This document shows, piece by piece, positions 34,710 through 48,114 of a stretch of DNA of 64,000 bases (position 1 is its first letter; every line of letters begins with the position of its first letter). The DNA is taken from the NCBI GenBank assembly GCA_027186245.1, contig CP114490.1, forward strand, positions 3,425,001-3,489,000, given 5' to 3'. The stretch comes from Coriaria nepalensis (taxonomy: Eukaryota > Streptophyta > Magnoliopsida > Cucurbitales > Coriariaceae). Under the pieces are notes generated by a model, which was given only the letters and a program-made list of their open reading frames with translations, was not told where the DNA came from and searched no databases. The position numbers and the translations under genes are program-made.

Positions 34710-35343
34710 TACTTCACTCATCAATGGAGGTGGAAAAAGTTGACTTTTTGTGATCATTTTTTGGCGTTGACTCTTATTCCGGTAGCTTCCCTACATCAAT
34801 TGAAACTTGTAGGAACAAGTTTCACTCAGATCGGATCAAAGGAACTCAAGTTAGATCTCAATCTGGCTTCTCTGCTTTTAGTTGTTGCAGTGGGAGGTAA
34901 ACTGAAGTTGAGCAGCTCTAACAGCTATTTTTTGTATTCAAGAAAGTTTGATATGTTGATTGAAGTGTGTTGAAGCTGCTGGTGAAGTTTGGAAAGCTTT
35001 GGAATCGAATTTCACCTTTTTTGGTCATGGCTAGTGTAGTTGATTGCATTTTCCAGTTTTTCTGATTTTATTGTACCTTTTCTATTTTTGATTGAAAGGA
35101 ATATAGGTAAGGTGATTGTAAGTGTTGCTTCTGCTTAGAATGTGGTCATTTAATGGTTAACTATTCATGTACATTGTTTTATCTTTGTGTAAGTATTTAG
35201 ACTCTTATTTTTAATGAAAAAATAGATTGAATGTTTTTTTCCAAAAACTGAAGTTCATTTGCTATTTTTTTTCTGGATTTTGGTCTAAAATATGTTCTTG
35301 AGGAAGTAGAGAGCAAGTCTTGAATCTTATCTTTCATTCTACA
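34695..35343 (+). repeat. Right LTR of the copia element, unit 3
   Basis: The LTR is 649 bp and ends 42 bp from the exon-1 donor of NLR copy 3. The read-through stop on the minus strand is at 35197-35199. Confidence 0.88.
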
Positions 35344-35385
35344 ACAAAACGGACTGAGGAAAAAAAAAAGAGTTGAAATAAATAC

Positions 35386-37851
35386 CTGTTTATCCAAGTG
35401 CCCTTCTTGCACAATGGAGGACGAGTATAAACACTCGAGCTTTGGTAGATAGGCAAGCTCTAACTCACTTAAGTGCGGGAGCACCGCTTTTATCGGTGTA
35501 TCTTCTTCACTATGAAATATGACTTCCAAATTGTTGCATTTCTTTACTTTGAGAGTTTGGATGTTGGAAAGACTTTGCGCTACAGTACATGTGAAGATGT
35601 GTCTTAGTTGATCACATTCATCTACTTCCAAATAAGTTAAGTTGTTGAGAGTCACAAAGTTTCCATGAAAGATCTCTTTTAAGTTGATGAGACGACATAG
35701 CACCAATTTATGTAATGAAGGAAATGACGATTTAACATCCCAATACTTTGTGCTGGAGATATATTCCACCCCACCACACGCATAAATTTCAAGATTCTTC
35801 AAAACTCCACCTCCGTGTGAATTAGCTGAAAGCAAAATCTTGCCTATGCTTGAGACGGAGTCGTAATATAACACCTCGACTTTCTTCATCAGTTCGTTGA
35901 CTCCAATGTTAGAGAGAGTAGATACATCGCATTCGGAAAGAACTAAAATTGAATGATGAAGAAAATGTTTACGAAATTTACAACCAGCATTTATGCGGAA
36001 TCTGGACAAATTTTTGAACGGCAGCTGGGAATGCAATATTGAGACATTTGGTATGTGAATGTGCAAGATTTTCAAGTGAGACAAGGATATTAGCTCTTCA
36101 AGGCTTGCATTATTTTCACTACCCCATCCAGAAAAGTCTTCTATTAAAAGTGTTTCTAAATTAGAAAGACTTTGAAGAGCACCAATTTCAACTACTTCCA
36201 AGATATAGCTTCTCAAAGTTAAGACCTGTAGATTTGTTAATTGACCAACTTCTCTTGGTAAAGCCCGAAGATTAGAATTATGAATTCCAAGTACAGTTAA
36301 TTTCTTCAATCTTCCTAATTTGGATATATCCCCCAATGTGCAGCTGTCAAAATATAACATCTGGAGATTTTCTAGACGTTCGAGAGATTGTGGCAGCTCC
36401 TCAAATTTCATCCAACTTATTTCTAAAACAGTAAGCTTATTCATCCCCCCAAAGAAATTTTCATGGACACGTGCTCTTCTCTGTAAGTGTACGATTAATA
36501 CTTCAAGTAGGGGACACTCTAATTCATCCGGAAGTTCCTCAATGTCACTCGGCCAAAACGAAATAGCTGTCCGTTCTGACAATCTGTTATCTCTTAGTCT
36601 CGTAAGGAACACCTGCCCACCTTTAGATGCGATTTCTAAGGCCACGTCTCTAACAACATCGTGCATTTTGACTTCCTCAGTATCTTCTCCCTCCAATAAT
36701 AAGCAAGAATACTTCAAGCTAGAAGTCAGCTTTTCGATTCTTGTCAATGCCTGTTCCACATCATCTACTTTTTCAATGAAATTCAAACCCAACCCATATA
36801 ACCATAACATATTTATAGGGATGTCATAATCTTCAGGGAATAAAGAACAAAGTAAGAACAACCGTCGTGCCTCTACTGATAAATTATTGACACTTAACTC
36901 TATAGAATCAAAAACAATTTTATGCAGAACAGAGTTCTTTAGTCGATTAGCAGTGTCCTTCCAATGTGATATGTCTCGACCCCGCAATCCTGCTGCAACA
37001 ATTTTAATAGCAAGAGGCAAACATCCACATTCTGTAATTATCTGCTCCGCCAAAAGGACCTTTTCTGGAATGCCATCGTAATCCCCTGCCATACTCCGAA
37101 ATAGATTCGAAGCTTCAACATCACGTAGCAGTCCAACTTGAAAGTTCTTCAGACTTCCCATCTCTTCACAAACTTGTACATCTCGGGATGTTAGAATTAT
37201 TACTGTGCAACTTCTATGTTCAGTCCTAAAAGGAACTCCTATATCACAGAGGTCAATGCTCTCCCAAATATCATCCAATATGACAAGAACTTTCTTCTTA
37301 GATTGAAAGAATTGGAACAATTTATCTGCTCTTCCCTCAACAGTCTCCTGCTCAAGTTTCAAACCGAGCCTGTCTGCTATCTGGCCCTGAACATACCTCC
37401 GGTCTAGAGTCTGAGATATTGTTGCCATCACCACCACATCAAAGAGCTTATCCTTCTTTGTTTGTTCTGCGACTTGAGTGACAAGAGTCGTCTTTCCGAT
37501 CCCTGGCATTCCGTATATTCCAATCATGTCGAATTGATTGCCCTTGAGAGCGTCAATAATTTCATCAAAAATCTCCACCCGAGATTCAAAAGCAGGAACA
37601 TCTGTGCCGGATCTGGGCCTGATCGGCAGTGGTTGCCCAGATATACTTGTCTTATCTGTCAGAGATTCTGGGATACAGAGGGTAGCACCATGAACATTGA
37701 TTTGTCCAACATTGAAGGTGCTCGCTCCAGTTGAGACTGTACCACCAGAGCTAGCAGAAACCCCAATCACCGTATGACTCACCCTTGTTTCTGCCGTAGT
37801 TGGCATGGAAGCTTCACCCTTCTCGTTAGCATCAGTTTCTTTTATTTCCAT
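35386..37851 (-). CDS. NLR copy 3, exon 1: NB-ARC and N-terminal LRRs
   Basis: The exon is open, with 822 codons from the ATG at 37849-37851. Its protein sequence is identical by eye to copy 2 over the whole exon, so copies 2 and 3 are the most recently separated or best homogenised pair. The TATA-like site is at 37980-37987. All NB-ARC motifs listed for copy 2 are intact. Confidence 0.93.
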
Positions 37852-39534
37852 CTCCAGGTGATTAAGTACTTGATCTCTCAAACTCAGTTAATGTTTCTGT
37901 TGTAGAAAATTAAACAACCCTCCACTCCACCAGATACTCTCTCAGATTTTTGTGTAGAACAGAGATCAATCTTGTTTTCTAAATATAATGAGAACAAAAG
38001 TGAGATGAAGCAGAAGGTCAAAGGTGTGTGCTTGTTTTATGATCAAAACGATTCTAGAAAAAGAAAAAGAAAAGCCATTTGCAATTGTATATTTCAGAAA
38101 TCAATAAACAAAAATAAATTGTGACAAATACAAATTATTTTATATGATGAAGGGGTGCATGTGATTAGTAGTTGGAACTTAGACAATACTTTAGTTTAGA
38201 ATTACTCTTCCTCTAAGGTTGTTTCTGACATCATATGTCCTTTACATGCCTTTTATCTTAATTTTTTGCTCCAACATTGTATCTTAGCATATTTAACTTC
38301 AATATTTTATATTAATTTCCACGAACACACCCCTTAACCCAGATTATGCTTAATTTCAAAAGGTAATCCAACAAGGTTGTAACAAGTTAATATTAGAAAG
38401 TAACTACTGGTCATGAATGACCATTATTTGATGTATTATTACAGCATGTGATTAATGATTATGAGCATATATATGTTGGTGGTAACATTAGAGGACATAA
38501 CAAATCTGTCCCCTTCGAGCTGCTAATTCAATTCCTTTTGATCAATAGCAAACTTAGAAGCCTCAAGTTCCTCATCAATGAAAATATCCCAAGGGTTATG
38601 CCCCCATCTTATGCAATATTTCTCTATGTTCTCTTTAATCATACCTCTCGAAGTTTGAGGGAAATCTGTCACAAAGATTGTACGTCTCCGATATGGGTGA
38701 AGAGTTCTGAAGGATTCCGTCGGTGAATCCGACAGATTGTGATATACATTTGATTTGATCGTGTTAGATGGAGTAAAATAATTCAGAAAGGAAATAATGT
38801 CTCATTTCAAATATTTTACTTTCATATGCAGAATATACTCTCAAAGTTACTCTCAAAGTTACTTAGCATGCATAGTACTAATGAAATGAATTACTCTCAG
38901 AGGTATATAATATGCTTATAATACCAATATTTATGCTTAAGTATATGTTGAAATGATGTTGTTCTTGCCTTTACAAGTTCATGATACAAGTGTCTTTGAT
39001 GTTTATACTTTGTTTGCACTACAACATGGTAATTTATATACGGTTATCATTTATTGAGCTTTATAGCTCATTCCAAGTTTTCATATTGTAGATAAACAGA
39101 AAGTTTAGGCAATCGCTTTCGAGCAGTAATCGAAAAGTTGGAACCAATGAGTTGTACATATGGGGCCGACTTATGAATACGTTAATAGTTTTTAAATAAG
39201 ATATTTGGGATCCTAGAGAGTTATATAAATTTCAAGAACGTTTGTACTTTGAGAATTTATTTCAATACAAATTTTGATTATTAGGAATAATTAATTATAT
39301 ATGAAATTATCGTACCTTGTTTGTAATTTTAATTTATAGTTTTTTTTTATATTAAATTTATCGACTTATCGAATTACTTCTTTATCTGAATCCACTTGAA
39401 TTATGAGTGTACTTTATAAAATCAAGTTATATTTTTTCTAATATTTAATTTTATTTAATTTTAGTCCTAAGATAATTTTAAAAAAAGAAATACGAGAATA
39501 CACATTAATCATCTTTTAAAAAATTTAAAAAAAA
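37852..39534 (-). promoter_or_regulatory. Spacer between gene copies 4 and 3: upstream region of copy 3
   Basis: A TATA-like site at 37980-37987, the 238-bp segment at 38239-38476 and the unrecognised frame at 38523-38801. Nothing else was recognised in the AT-rich remainder. Confidence 0.4.
38523..38801 (-). CDS. Unrecognised minus-strand open frame, unit 4
   Basis: Same frame as 335-613; TAG at 38523-38525 and its only ATG at 38640-38642. Confidence 0.3.
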   Translation of the reverse strand, partial: DIISFLNYFTPSNTIKSNVYHNLSDSPTESFRTLHPYRRRTIFVTDFPQTSRGMIKENIEKYCIRWGHNPWDIFIDEELEASKFAIDQKELN

Positions 39535-40036
39535 TTAAAAATGTCTCATTTTTTTCTTTTGCCTGCCACAAAATTGCTGAACAGAGCCAGAGGGTAGTGG
39601 AGATAGAGCTGCTTGAGATGGATTTGTCAGTTCACACTGGTTTGAAGCTCCATAAGAAACTGACCGGGCTACAAAATTGCTCAGTCGGTCCTGGTGAATA
39701 TGCTTGGGATGGTCGAATTTGCAGATTGACCCAAATTCGCAGGCTCCATATAGCGAATATGAGATGCATGCGAGTTCCCCCTGTTGATCAAAATTTACTG
39801 GCTATTATTAGGTTGATTAAAGTCTCAAAAATTTGTTTAGAAAAATCAAGAGCATAACTGACCGGGCGTAAAGGATAAGGGTCAAGGGGACTCAAGATGC
39901 AATCTGGAGGAGAAAGTGCTCTGTCTCTTGGATGATGGAAACCACAATCACCACCAAATTCGCTCTGGTTTGAAGTTCCATAAATCCGACTGTTGCCTCC
40001 TGCTTGTTCTGAGGATGGCATCCATCCTGGCTGGCC
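39535..40036 (-). CDS. NLR copy 4, exons 6-7: integrated CCCH zinc-finger segment
   Basis: Exon 6 is 39863-40036 and exon 7 is 39535-39780. Both are open and phase 0, with the intact second finger. Confidence 0.73.
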
Positions 40037-40215
40037 CTGAAATAACCATCATTTTTTTAAAGCACAAAACAAAGAATAGGAATGTGTTGTAAAAAAAGAA
40101 GGGACAAAACAAATAATAGGATTGTGTTGTAAAAACAGAAGGGCAATAATTGTGTTCTAAACACCGTATACGATTTGAACAGATAAAACTAAACCAGTAC
40201 AGATCAGATACATAC

Positions 40216-42345
40216 CTTATTGCCCTCCCACCGAACAGACTCGAGCCATGGGGTATTTTGAGATCCAACGAACATTAATGGGTTTATCTTTGGACATTTG
40301 AAAATATCCATAGTAAACAACTTAGGGAATTTGAGCGTATAGAAACCTTGGAGATTACGTAGATCACGTAGTTCCAGGGATTTCATGGAAGGAAAGACAA
40401 TATGATCATCTCCTAAATTATTAGATAGTTCATTTGAAACTATTTCTTCCATCATCTCACACCTTAAAATAGTTAGAGATTGCAGTTGTCTGAAATGTTT
40501 AACTGCACTAGGAGAGAAGACATATCTCAAACTACCACAATCGGTCACTGTCAACGACCAGAGGTTTGGAAGACCAAAGTTTTCATGAGTATTGTCCTTC
40601 ATCATATTGTTGTTCCACCATAAATGCTTCAAACTATGTAGATTGCTCAATTCCAACTCTTCTAAATATGAGAATAACAAAAGTGGGGCCACTTCAATTG
40701 CACGTACTTGCTCTAAATTGCCGAGGCCATCAATCTTCAAATACTTCAAGGCGCCAAATTCAACCTGTGAATAGAGAAGAAATCAATCATGCTTGTACAC
40801 AGAATATAATTTGACATAATTCCATGTCTATTAGTTATTTATGTGTTACTTTTTTCTATTTAAACACTCCTAAGAAAAATAGAAAATAATGCATAACATA
40901 ATATACTTTATCAAACAGGGGTTGTATGGTATCTTGGTTTAGAGATTCTTGGGTTGGGGAAGCAAATATGATCATCTTAGGACACCTCACCATTGACAAA
41001 CTCTTCAGAGATGGAAACCTAAGGGCATTTGTTCTTGTACAGAACTTTGTTAGGTTCCTTAGATTATAAAGATTGAGAGTTTGTAACCGAAAGAAGACAA
41101 TAGGTTCTTCAAAGTTGTTTTTTCCGTTACTACTTTCTTTATCGTTATCTCCAGCAAATACTGCTTCCAAATTGTCACAATCTTTCACATCTAATTCTAC
41201 AAGCTGGACATGGTCCGATAATGGTAGCAAACTTTTCAGACTATGGCATCCATTAATTCTCAATATCTTCAAATTTTGATACATTCCTGTCTCTTCTTCT
41301 TCACTATGAAATATTACTTTCAAGTTGTCGAGGCCATCAATCGTCAAATACTCCAAGGCGCCAAATTCAACCTGTGAATAGAAAAATCAATCATGCTTCT
41401 ATACATGATATATTTTGACATAATTCCAGGTCTATTACTTATTTATTTATTTATTTGTGTGTTTCTTTTTTCCTATTTAAACACTCTTAAGAAAAACAGA
41501 AAATAATGCAATACATAATATACCTTATGGTATCTTGGTATGGTATGGTTTAGAGCTTCTTGGGTTGGGGAAGTAAACATGATCATATTAGGACACCTCA
41601 CCATTGACAAAATCTTCAGTGATGGAAACCTAAGGGCATTTGTTCTTGTACAGAAATTTGTTAGGTTCCTTAGATTATAAAGATTGAGAGTTTGTAACCG
41701 AAAGAAGACAATAGGTCCTTCAAAGTTGTTTTTTCCATTACTACTTTCTTTATCGTCACTTCCAACTACTACTGCTTCCAAATTGTCACAATCTTTCACA
41801 TGTAATCCTACAAGCTGGACATGGTCCGATAATGGTAGCAAACTTTTCAGACTATGGCACCCATTAATTCTCAATATCGTCAAATTTTGAAACATTCCTA
41901 TATCTTCTTCACTATGAAATATTACTTTCAAGTTTCTGAGGCCATCAATCGTCAAATACTCCAAGGCGCCAAATTCAACCTGTGAACAGAGAAATCAATC
42001 ATGCTTCTATACATGATATATTTTAACATAATTCCATGTCTATTACTTATTTATTTATGTGTTTCTTTTTTCTATTTAAACACTCTTTTAGAAAAATAGA
42101 AAATAATGCAAAACATAATATACCTTATCAAACAGGGGCTGTATGGTATCTTGGCTTAGAGCCTCTTGGGTTGGGGAAGCAAACATGATCATCTTAGGAC
42201 ACTTCTTCATTGACAAAAAGTTCAGTGATGGAAATCTAAGCGCATTTTTTCTCGTACAAAAATTGGTTAGGTTCCTTAGACCACTGAAAAATTCTGAATG
42301 ACTATTCTCTTTGAATTTATTCACCTCTAAGGATGAATGTCGAAC
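40216..42345 (-). CDS. NLR copy 4, exons 2-5: C-terminal leucine-rich repeats
   Basis: Exons are 42124-42345, 41524-41979, 40907-41371 and 40216-40764. All are open, with no private residue change noticed. The differences of copy 4 are therefore concentrated in exon 1 and upstream of it. Confidence 0.84.
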
Positions 42346-42782
42346 CTGAAAAATCAAATATGTAACGTACTGAGTTAGTAATAGATCAAACTAACATTTA
42401 CTTTTAAAACATATTTGTTCTGATAGAATGTCCATTGAATGAAATAAGTAAAAAACAATGAACGTGTTTGAAGGTGTGATACTTCACTCATTGGAAGATC
42501 TTACTAGAATTTAATTTCAATCCCAGCTCATCTACTGTCATACATTGTGATAGCAAATCTGCTATTGCAATCTCTGAAAATCCAGTTTACTTTGGAAGGA
42601 TAAAACATATCATAGTGAAATTCCATGCCATAAGAGAAAGGGTGAAGAATGAGGAAGTGAGATTAGTTCATTGCAAATCAGAAGAGCAAATTGCAGATGA
42701 GTTTACTAAGCCCCTAGCTACTGCAAAGTTTGAAGAATTCAAGTTTAAGATTGGTGTGATGAGTAATTGTATCAAGGGGGAG

Positions 42783-43432
42783 TGTTTGAAAGTGTGATAC
42801 TTCACTCATCAATGGAGGTGGAAAAAGTTGACTTTTTGTGATCATGTTTTTTGGCATTGACTCTTATTCCGGTAGCTTCCCTATGTCAATTGAAACTTGT
42901 AGGAACAAGTTTCACTCAGATCGGATCAAAGGAACTCAAGTTAGATCCCAATCTGGCTTCTCTGCTTTTGGTTGTTGCAGTGGGAGGTAAACTGAAGTTG
43001 AGCAGCTCCAACGGCTATTTTTTGTATTCAAGCAAGTTTGATATGTTGATTGAAGTGTGTTGAAGCTGCTGGTGAAGTTTGGAAAGCTTTGAAATCGAAT
43101 TTCACCTTTTTTGGTCATGGCTAGTGTAGTTGATTGCATTTTCCAGTTTTTCTAGTTTTGTTGTACCTTTTCTATTTTTGATTGAAAGAAATATAGGTAA
43201 GCTGATTGTAAGTGTTGCTTCTGCTTAGAATGTGGCCATTTAATGGTTAACTATTCATGTACATTGTTTTATCTTTGTGTAAGTATTTAGACTCTTATTT
43301 TTAATGAAAAAGTAGATTGAATGTTTTTTCCAAAAACTGAAGTTCATTGCTATTTTTTTTTCTGGGTTTTGGTCTAAAATCCGTTCTTGAGGAAGTAGAG
43401 AGCAAGTCTTGAATCTTGTCTTTCATTTTCCA
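42783..43432 (+). repeat. Middle LTR of the copia element, unit 4
   Basis: The LTR is 650 bp. The primer binding site TGGTATCAGAGC follows at 43436-43447. Confidence 0.88.
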
Positions 43433-43523
43433 ATATGGTATCAGAGCTTTGCTAAAGATCAATTCATCTAGCCTTAACCTTCTCACTTTTTAGTTCCTAA
43501 ATGGAAAAAACCAGAAAAACACC

Positions 43524-46500
43524 ATGACCCCCAATCAAGGTGTTAACATACTTTCACCACCAGTTTTCAGTGGTGAAGGCTATCAGTTTTGGTCAGTCAA
43601 GATGACTACCTATCTCCGTGCTCATGGACTCTGGGAAACAGTGGAAGATGGCTATGCACCACCATCTGAAGAGGTGGACTTCACACTTGAACAGATCAGA
43701 CAACAAAAGATAGAAAAACATAACAACTTCAGAGCTTTGGCTATTATTCAATCTGGAATTGATGACAAGCTATTCTCTTGGATCATTAGCTTGTTTGTAG
43801 CTAAAGATGCATGGGAAGTCTTGAAGAAGGAGTTTCAAGGATCTGAAAGAGTAAGGAACATCAGGCTCTTGAACCTCAAAAGAGACTTTGAGAGGTTGAA
43901 AATGAAGGAGACATAATCCATCAAAGACTATGCAGGGAGAATGATGGAAGTCTCAAACTAGATGAAGACATTTGGAGAGAATGTCACAAAAAAGATGTTG
44001 GTTGATAAGATGTTGGTCAGTGTTATGTCCAAATTCAACTCCAATATTGATGCCATAGAGGAAAGTAAAGACCTCAGCTCTCTAACCATGTTAGAACTCA
44101 CAAGCTCGTTAGAAGCAAATGAGTCTAGGCATGCAAAGAAGAAGGATGAAGAAGTTGAAGCTTTCATGTTGAGCACAAGCACAAGCCTTGGAAGAAGTCA
44201 CAAGCTTGCTTTTCTTCTAGTTCAAGCAGCTCTGAAAGGAAGAAGAGCTTTCCTCCATGCTCAATATGCAAGAGGAAAGGACATTCTGAAAAATTCTGTA
44301 GATGGAAGGACAAACCTCAGTGCTATTACTGCAAGATGTTTGGCCATATTGAGAAAAATTGCTTCAAGAAGAATAGGGAGAAAGGAGCACGAAAACCTCA
44401 ATAAGCACCAACATCTGAAGTTCAGAATAAAGAAACTCTCTTCATGGCTGCAGATTCTGACCATGATGAATCCAGAAAAGGGTGGCTCATAGACAGTGGA
44501 TGCACCAACCATATGGCTCATGATGAGAGCATATTCAGAGATCTAGATACAAGCTTCACGACTGGAATCATAGTTGGAAATGGGGAGAAAGTCAGAGCTA
44601 AAGGAAGAGGCACAGTCTTGGTAAAACTAAGAAAGGTACCAAGCTTATCACCAATGTTCTTTTGGTTCCAGATCTGAAACATAATCTGCTAAGTGTTGGC
44701 CAGTTGATGAGAAGTGGATATGTCTTGCTGTCTCAGGATAAACATTGCACCATTTTAGATCGAAATAGAAAACAAGTGGCTAAAGTCCAAGTCAATCACA
44801 ATAGCTTTTCTATGCAATGGGATCATCATGCTCTCAGATGTAAGGAAGATGAATCTTGGTCATGGCATAAGAGGTTTGGACACTTTGATCTCAAGGCCAT
44901 TCAGAATCTGAACTCTAAAGGAATGGTTGATGACTTGCCCTCAGTCCAACCTCAAGATGAAGTGTGTGAAAGCTGTCAATTTGGCAAGTTGAGTAGGAAG
45001 CCATTTCCTAAAAATCAAGCACACAGAGCTTTGGAGAAGCTAGAGCTGGTTCACTCGGATGTATATGGATCAATGAGAGAAGTCTCATTGAATGGAAGTA
45101 AATATTTTATCATCTTCATAGATGACATAACCAGATTTTGCTGGATTTACTTCCTGAAGGAAAAATCAGAAGTGTTTAGCACCTTTATAAAATTCAAGAA
45201 GCATGTGGATACACAAAGCAGGATGAAGCTGAAGACTTTGAGGTCTAATAATGGTGGAGAGTACACCTCAAATGATTTTAAGCAATTTTGTGAGAATGAA
45301 GGGATCATCCACCAGCTGACAGTGCCGTATTCTCCATAGCAAAATGGGGTCTTAGAAAGGAAAAACAGAACCATTATGGAGATGGTAAGAAGCATGATGG
45401 TTGAGAAGAGGATGCCAAGGAAGTTTTGGGCAGAAGCAGCCAACACTGCTATGTACTTGCTCAACAAGCTACCTACCAAGTCAGTGGAAGGCAAAACTCC
45501 TCATGAGGCTTGGCACAATGTGAAACCTTTAGTGTCTCACCTCAGAATATTTGGAGCTGTGTGTTTTTCTCACATTCCAGATGGTAAGAGAGACAAACTC
45601 TCTATGAAAAGTGAAAAGGGAATACTGATCTGGTATAGCACATAATCAAAAGGTTATAGAATTTTCTATCTTGAAGTTGAGAAAATCTCATTCAGCAGAG
45701 ATGTCAAGTTTGATGAAGAAGTAATCTTCAAATAGGAAGGTGAAGATGCAAGTGAGGGGCTGTATGACCTTCTTGAAGAAAGTGAAGATCAAACTCCTAC
45801 TGAGGATCCTGATGATGATGATGTTGAGGCAATAAATCCAAGATACAGAACTCTTGATGATGTTTACCAAAGGTGTAATTTAGCTCAAGTTGAGCCCAGT
45901 TGCTATGAAGAAGCTAGAAGAGATGAAGGATGGATAAAGGCTATGAAAGAAGAATTAAGGATGATCACTAAAAATCAGACTTGGAGTCTGGTTGAGAAGC
46001 CTGAGAAGAAAAAAATAATCAAGCTAAAGTGGATATTCAAACTGAAGCTCAATGCTGACAACTCAGTAAATAGATTCAAAGCTCGATTAGTAGTGAAGGG
46101 TTTCTCTCAACAATATGGAGTGGATTATGCTGAGACATTTGAACCAGTGGCCAGACTTGATATAATCAGGTTGATCATTGCATTTGCTGCTAGGAAGTCT
46201 TGGTCAATTCATCAGCTTGATGTGAAGTCAGCATTCTTAAATAGAATACTGGAAGAAGAAGTCTATGTCGAGCAGCTTGAAGGGTTTAAAGAGAGAGGAG
46301 AAGAAGGGAAGGTATACAAGCTGAAAAAGGCTATATATGGGCTAAAACAAGCTCCTAGCTTGATATAGCAGGATAGATTCTTATTTATCTAATGCTGGTT
46401 TTAGTAGAAGTGAAAGTGTTCCTACTCTCTACATCATACAATCAGGTTCATCCTTACTCATAATCTCTCTATATGTAGATGATTTGCTCATAACTGGAAA

Positions 46501-47438
46501 TGAGATCAGTTTGATAATAGAATTCAAAAAGGAAATGGAAGCTGAATTTGAGATGACAGACTTGGGATTGGTGAGTTTCTTTTTAGGAATGGAAGTGTTC
46601 CAATCTAAGAAGGGGGTGTTTGTGTCTCAAGAGAAGTATGCTAAGAATCTGATGAAGAAGTTCAACATGGAATCTAGCAAATTAGTATCCACTCCAATGG
46701 CTGCAAATGAGAAATTAAGGAGTGATGGTTCATCAAGGGTGGATGAAACCTTATTCAGAAGTCTAATTGGAGGCTTTATGTACCTCACATCAACAAGACC
46801 GGACATCATGTATTCTGTCTGTATTCTGTCTCGGTTCATGAATGATTCCTTCTCAATTGCATATGGGGGCTGCTAAAAGGATACTCAGGTACCTTAATGA
46901 ATCTCTTTCTCATGGAATTAAGTATGAAGGGGGAGAATTGAAACTAGAAGGATATGTGGACAGTTATTGGGCATGCTCTCTTGATGATGCTAAGAGCACA
47001 AGTGGTTTTTGCTTCTCACTTGGCTCGGGGATATTTTGTTGGAGTTCAAAGAAGCAAAATGTTGTGGCTCAATCAACAGCTGAGGCTGAATATGTGGCTG
47101 CTGCTCATGCCACCAATCAAGCCATATGGATTCAGAAGATCTTACTAGAATTGAATTTCAATCCCAGCTCATCTACTGTCATACATTGTGATAGCAAATC
47201 TGCTATTGCAATCTCTAAAAATCCAGTTTACTTTGGAAGGACAAAACAGATCATAGTGAAATTTCGTGCCATAAGAGAAATGGTGAAGAATGGGGAAGTG
47301 AGATTAGTTCATTGCAAATCAGAAGAGCAAATTGCAGATGGGTTTACTAAGCCCCTAGCTACTTCAAAGTTTGAAGAATTCAAGTTTAAGATTGGTGTGA
47401 TGAGTAATTGTATCAAGGGGAAGTGTTTGAAGGTGTGA
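43524..47438 (+). pseudogene. Copia gag-pol pseudogene, unit 4
   Basis: Same stops and frame changes as unit 1; ends with TGA at 47436-47438. Confidence 0.93.
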
Positions 47439-48072
47439 TACTTCACTCATCAATGGAGGTGGAAAAAGTTGACTTTTTGTGATCATTTTTTGGCGTTGAC
47501 TCTTATTCCGGTAGCTTCCCTACATCAATTGAAACTTGTAGGAACAAGTTTCACTCAGATCGGATCAAAGGAACTCAAGTTAGATCTCAATCTGGCTTCT
47601 CTGCTTTTAGTTGTTGCAGTGGGAGGTAAACTGAAGTTGAGCAGCTCTAACAGCTATTTTTTGTATTCAAGAAAGTTTGATATGTTGATTGAAGTGTGTT
47701 GAAGCTGCTGGTGAAGTTTGGAAAGCTTTGGAATCGAATTTCACCTTTTTTGGTCATGGCTAGTGTAGTTGATTGCATTTTCCAGTTTTTCTGATTTTAT
47801 TGTACCTTTTCTATTTTTGATTGAAAGGAATATAGGTAAGGTGATTGTAAGTGTTGCTTCTGCTTAGAATGTGGTCATTTAATGGTTAACTATTCATGTA
47901 CATTGTTTTATCTTTGTGTAAGTATTTAGACTCTTATTTTTAATGAAAAAATAGATTGAATGTTTTTTTCCAAAAACTGAAGTTCATTTGCTATTTTTTT
48001 TCTGGATTTTGGTCTAAAATATGTTCTTGAGGAAGTAGAGAGCAAGTCTTGAATCTTATCTTTCATTCTACA
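47424..48072 (+). repeat. Right LTR of the copia element, unit 4
   Basis: The LTR is 649 bp. The minus-strand read-through stop for NLR copy 4 is at 47926-47928. Confidence 0.88.
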
Positions 48073-48114
48073 ACAAAACGGACTGAGGAAAAAAAAAAGA
48101 GTTGAAATAAATAC

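Larger units (their letters stand above)
29736..35343 (+). mobile_element. Composite copia element in NLR intron 1, unit 3
   Basis: LTR start fragment 29736-29762, RNase H fragment 29763-30053, middle LTR, internal region and right LTR, as in unit 1. Confidence 0.9.
25222..37950. repeat. Tandem array unit 3 (12,729 bp, type-B start)
   Basis: This unit has the 238-bp segment (25510-25747) and the type-B exon-1 alleles (Ala56, T in the gtcttTccg site). I saw no private coding change in its NLR; it is closest to a consensus of the array. Confidence 0.97.
42465..48072 (+). mobile_element. Composite copia element in NLR intron 1, unit 4
   Basis: LTR start fragment 42465-42491, RNase H fragment 42492-42782, middle LTR, internal region and right LTR, as in unit 1. 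Confidence 0.9.
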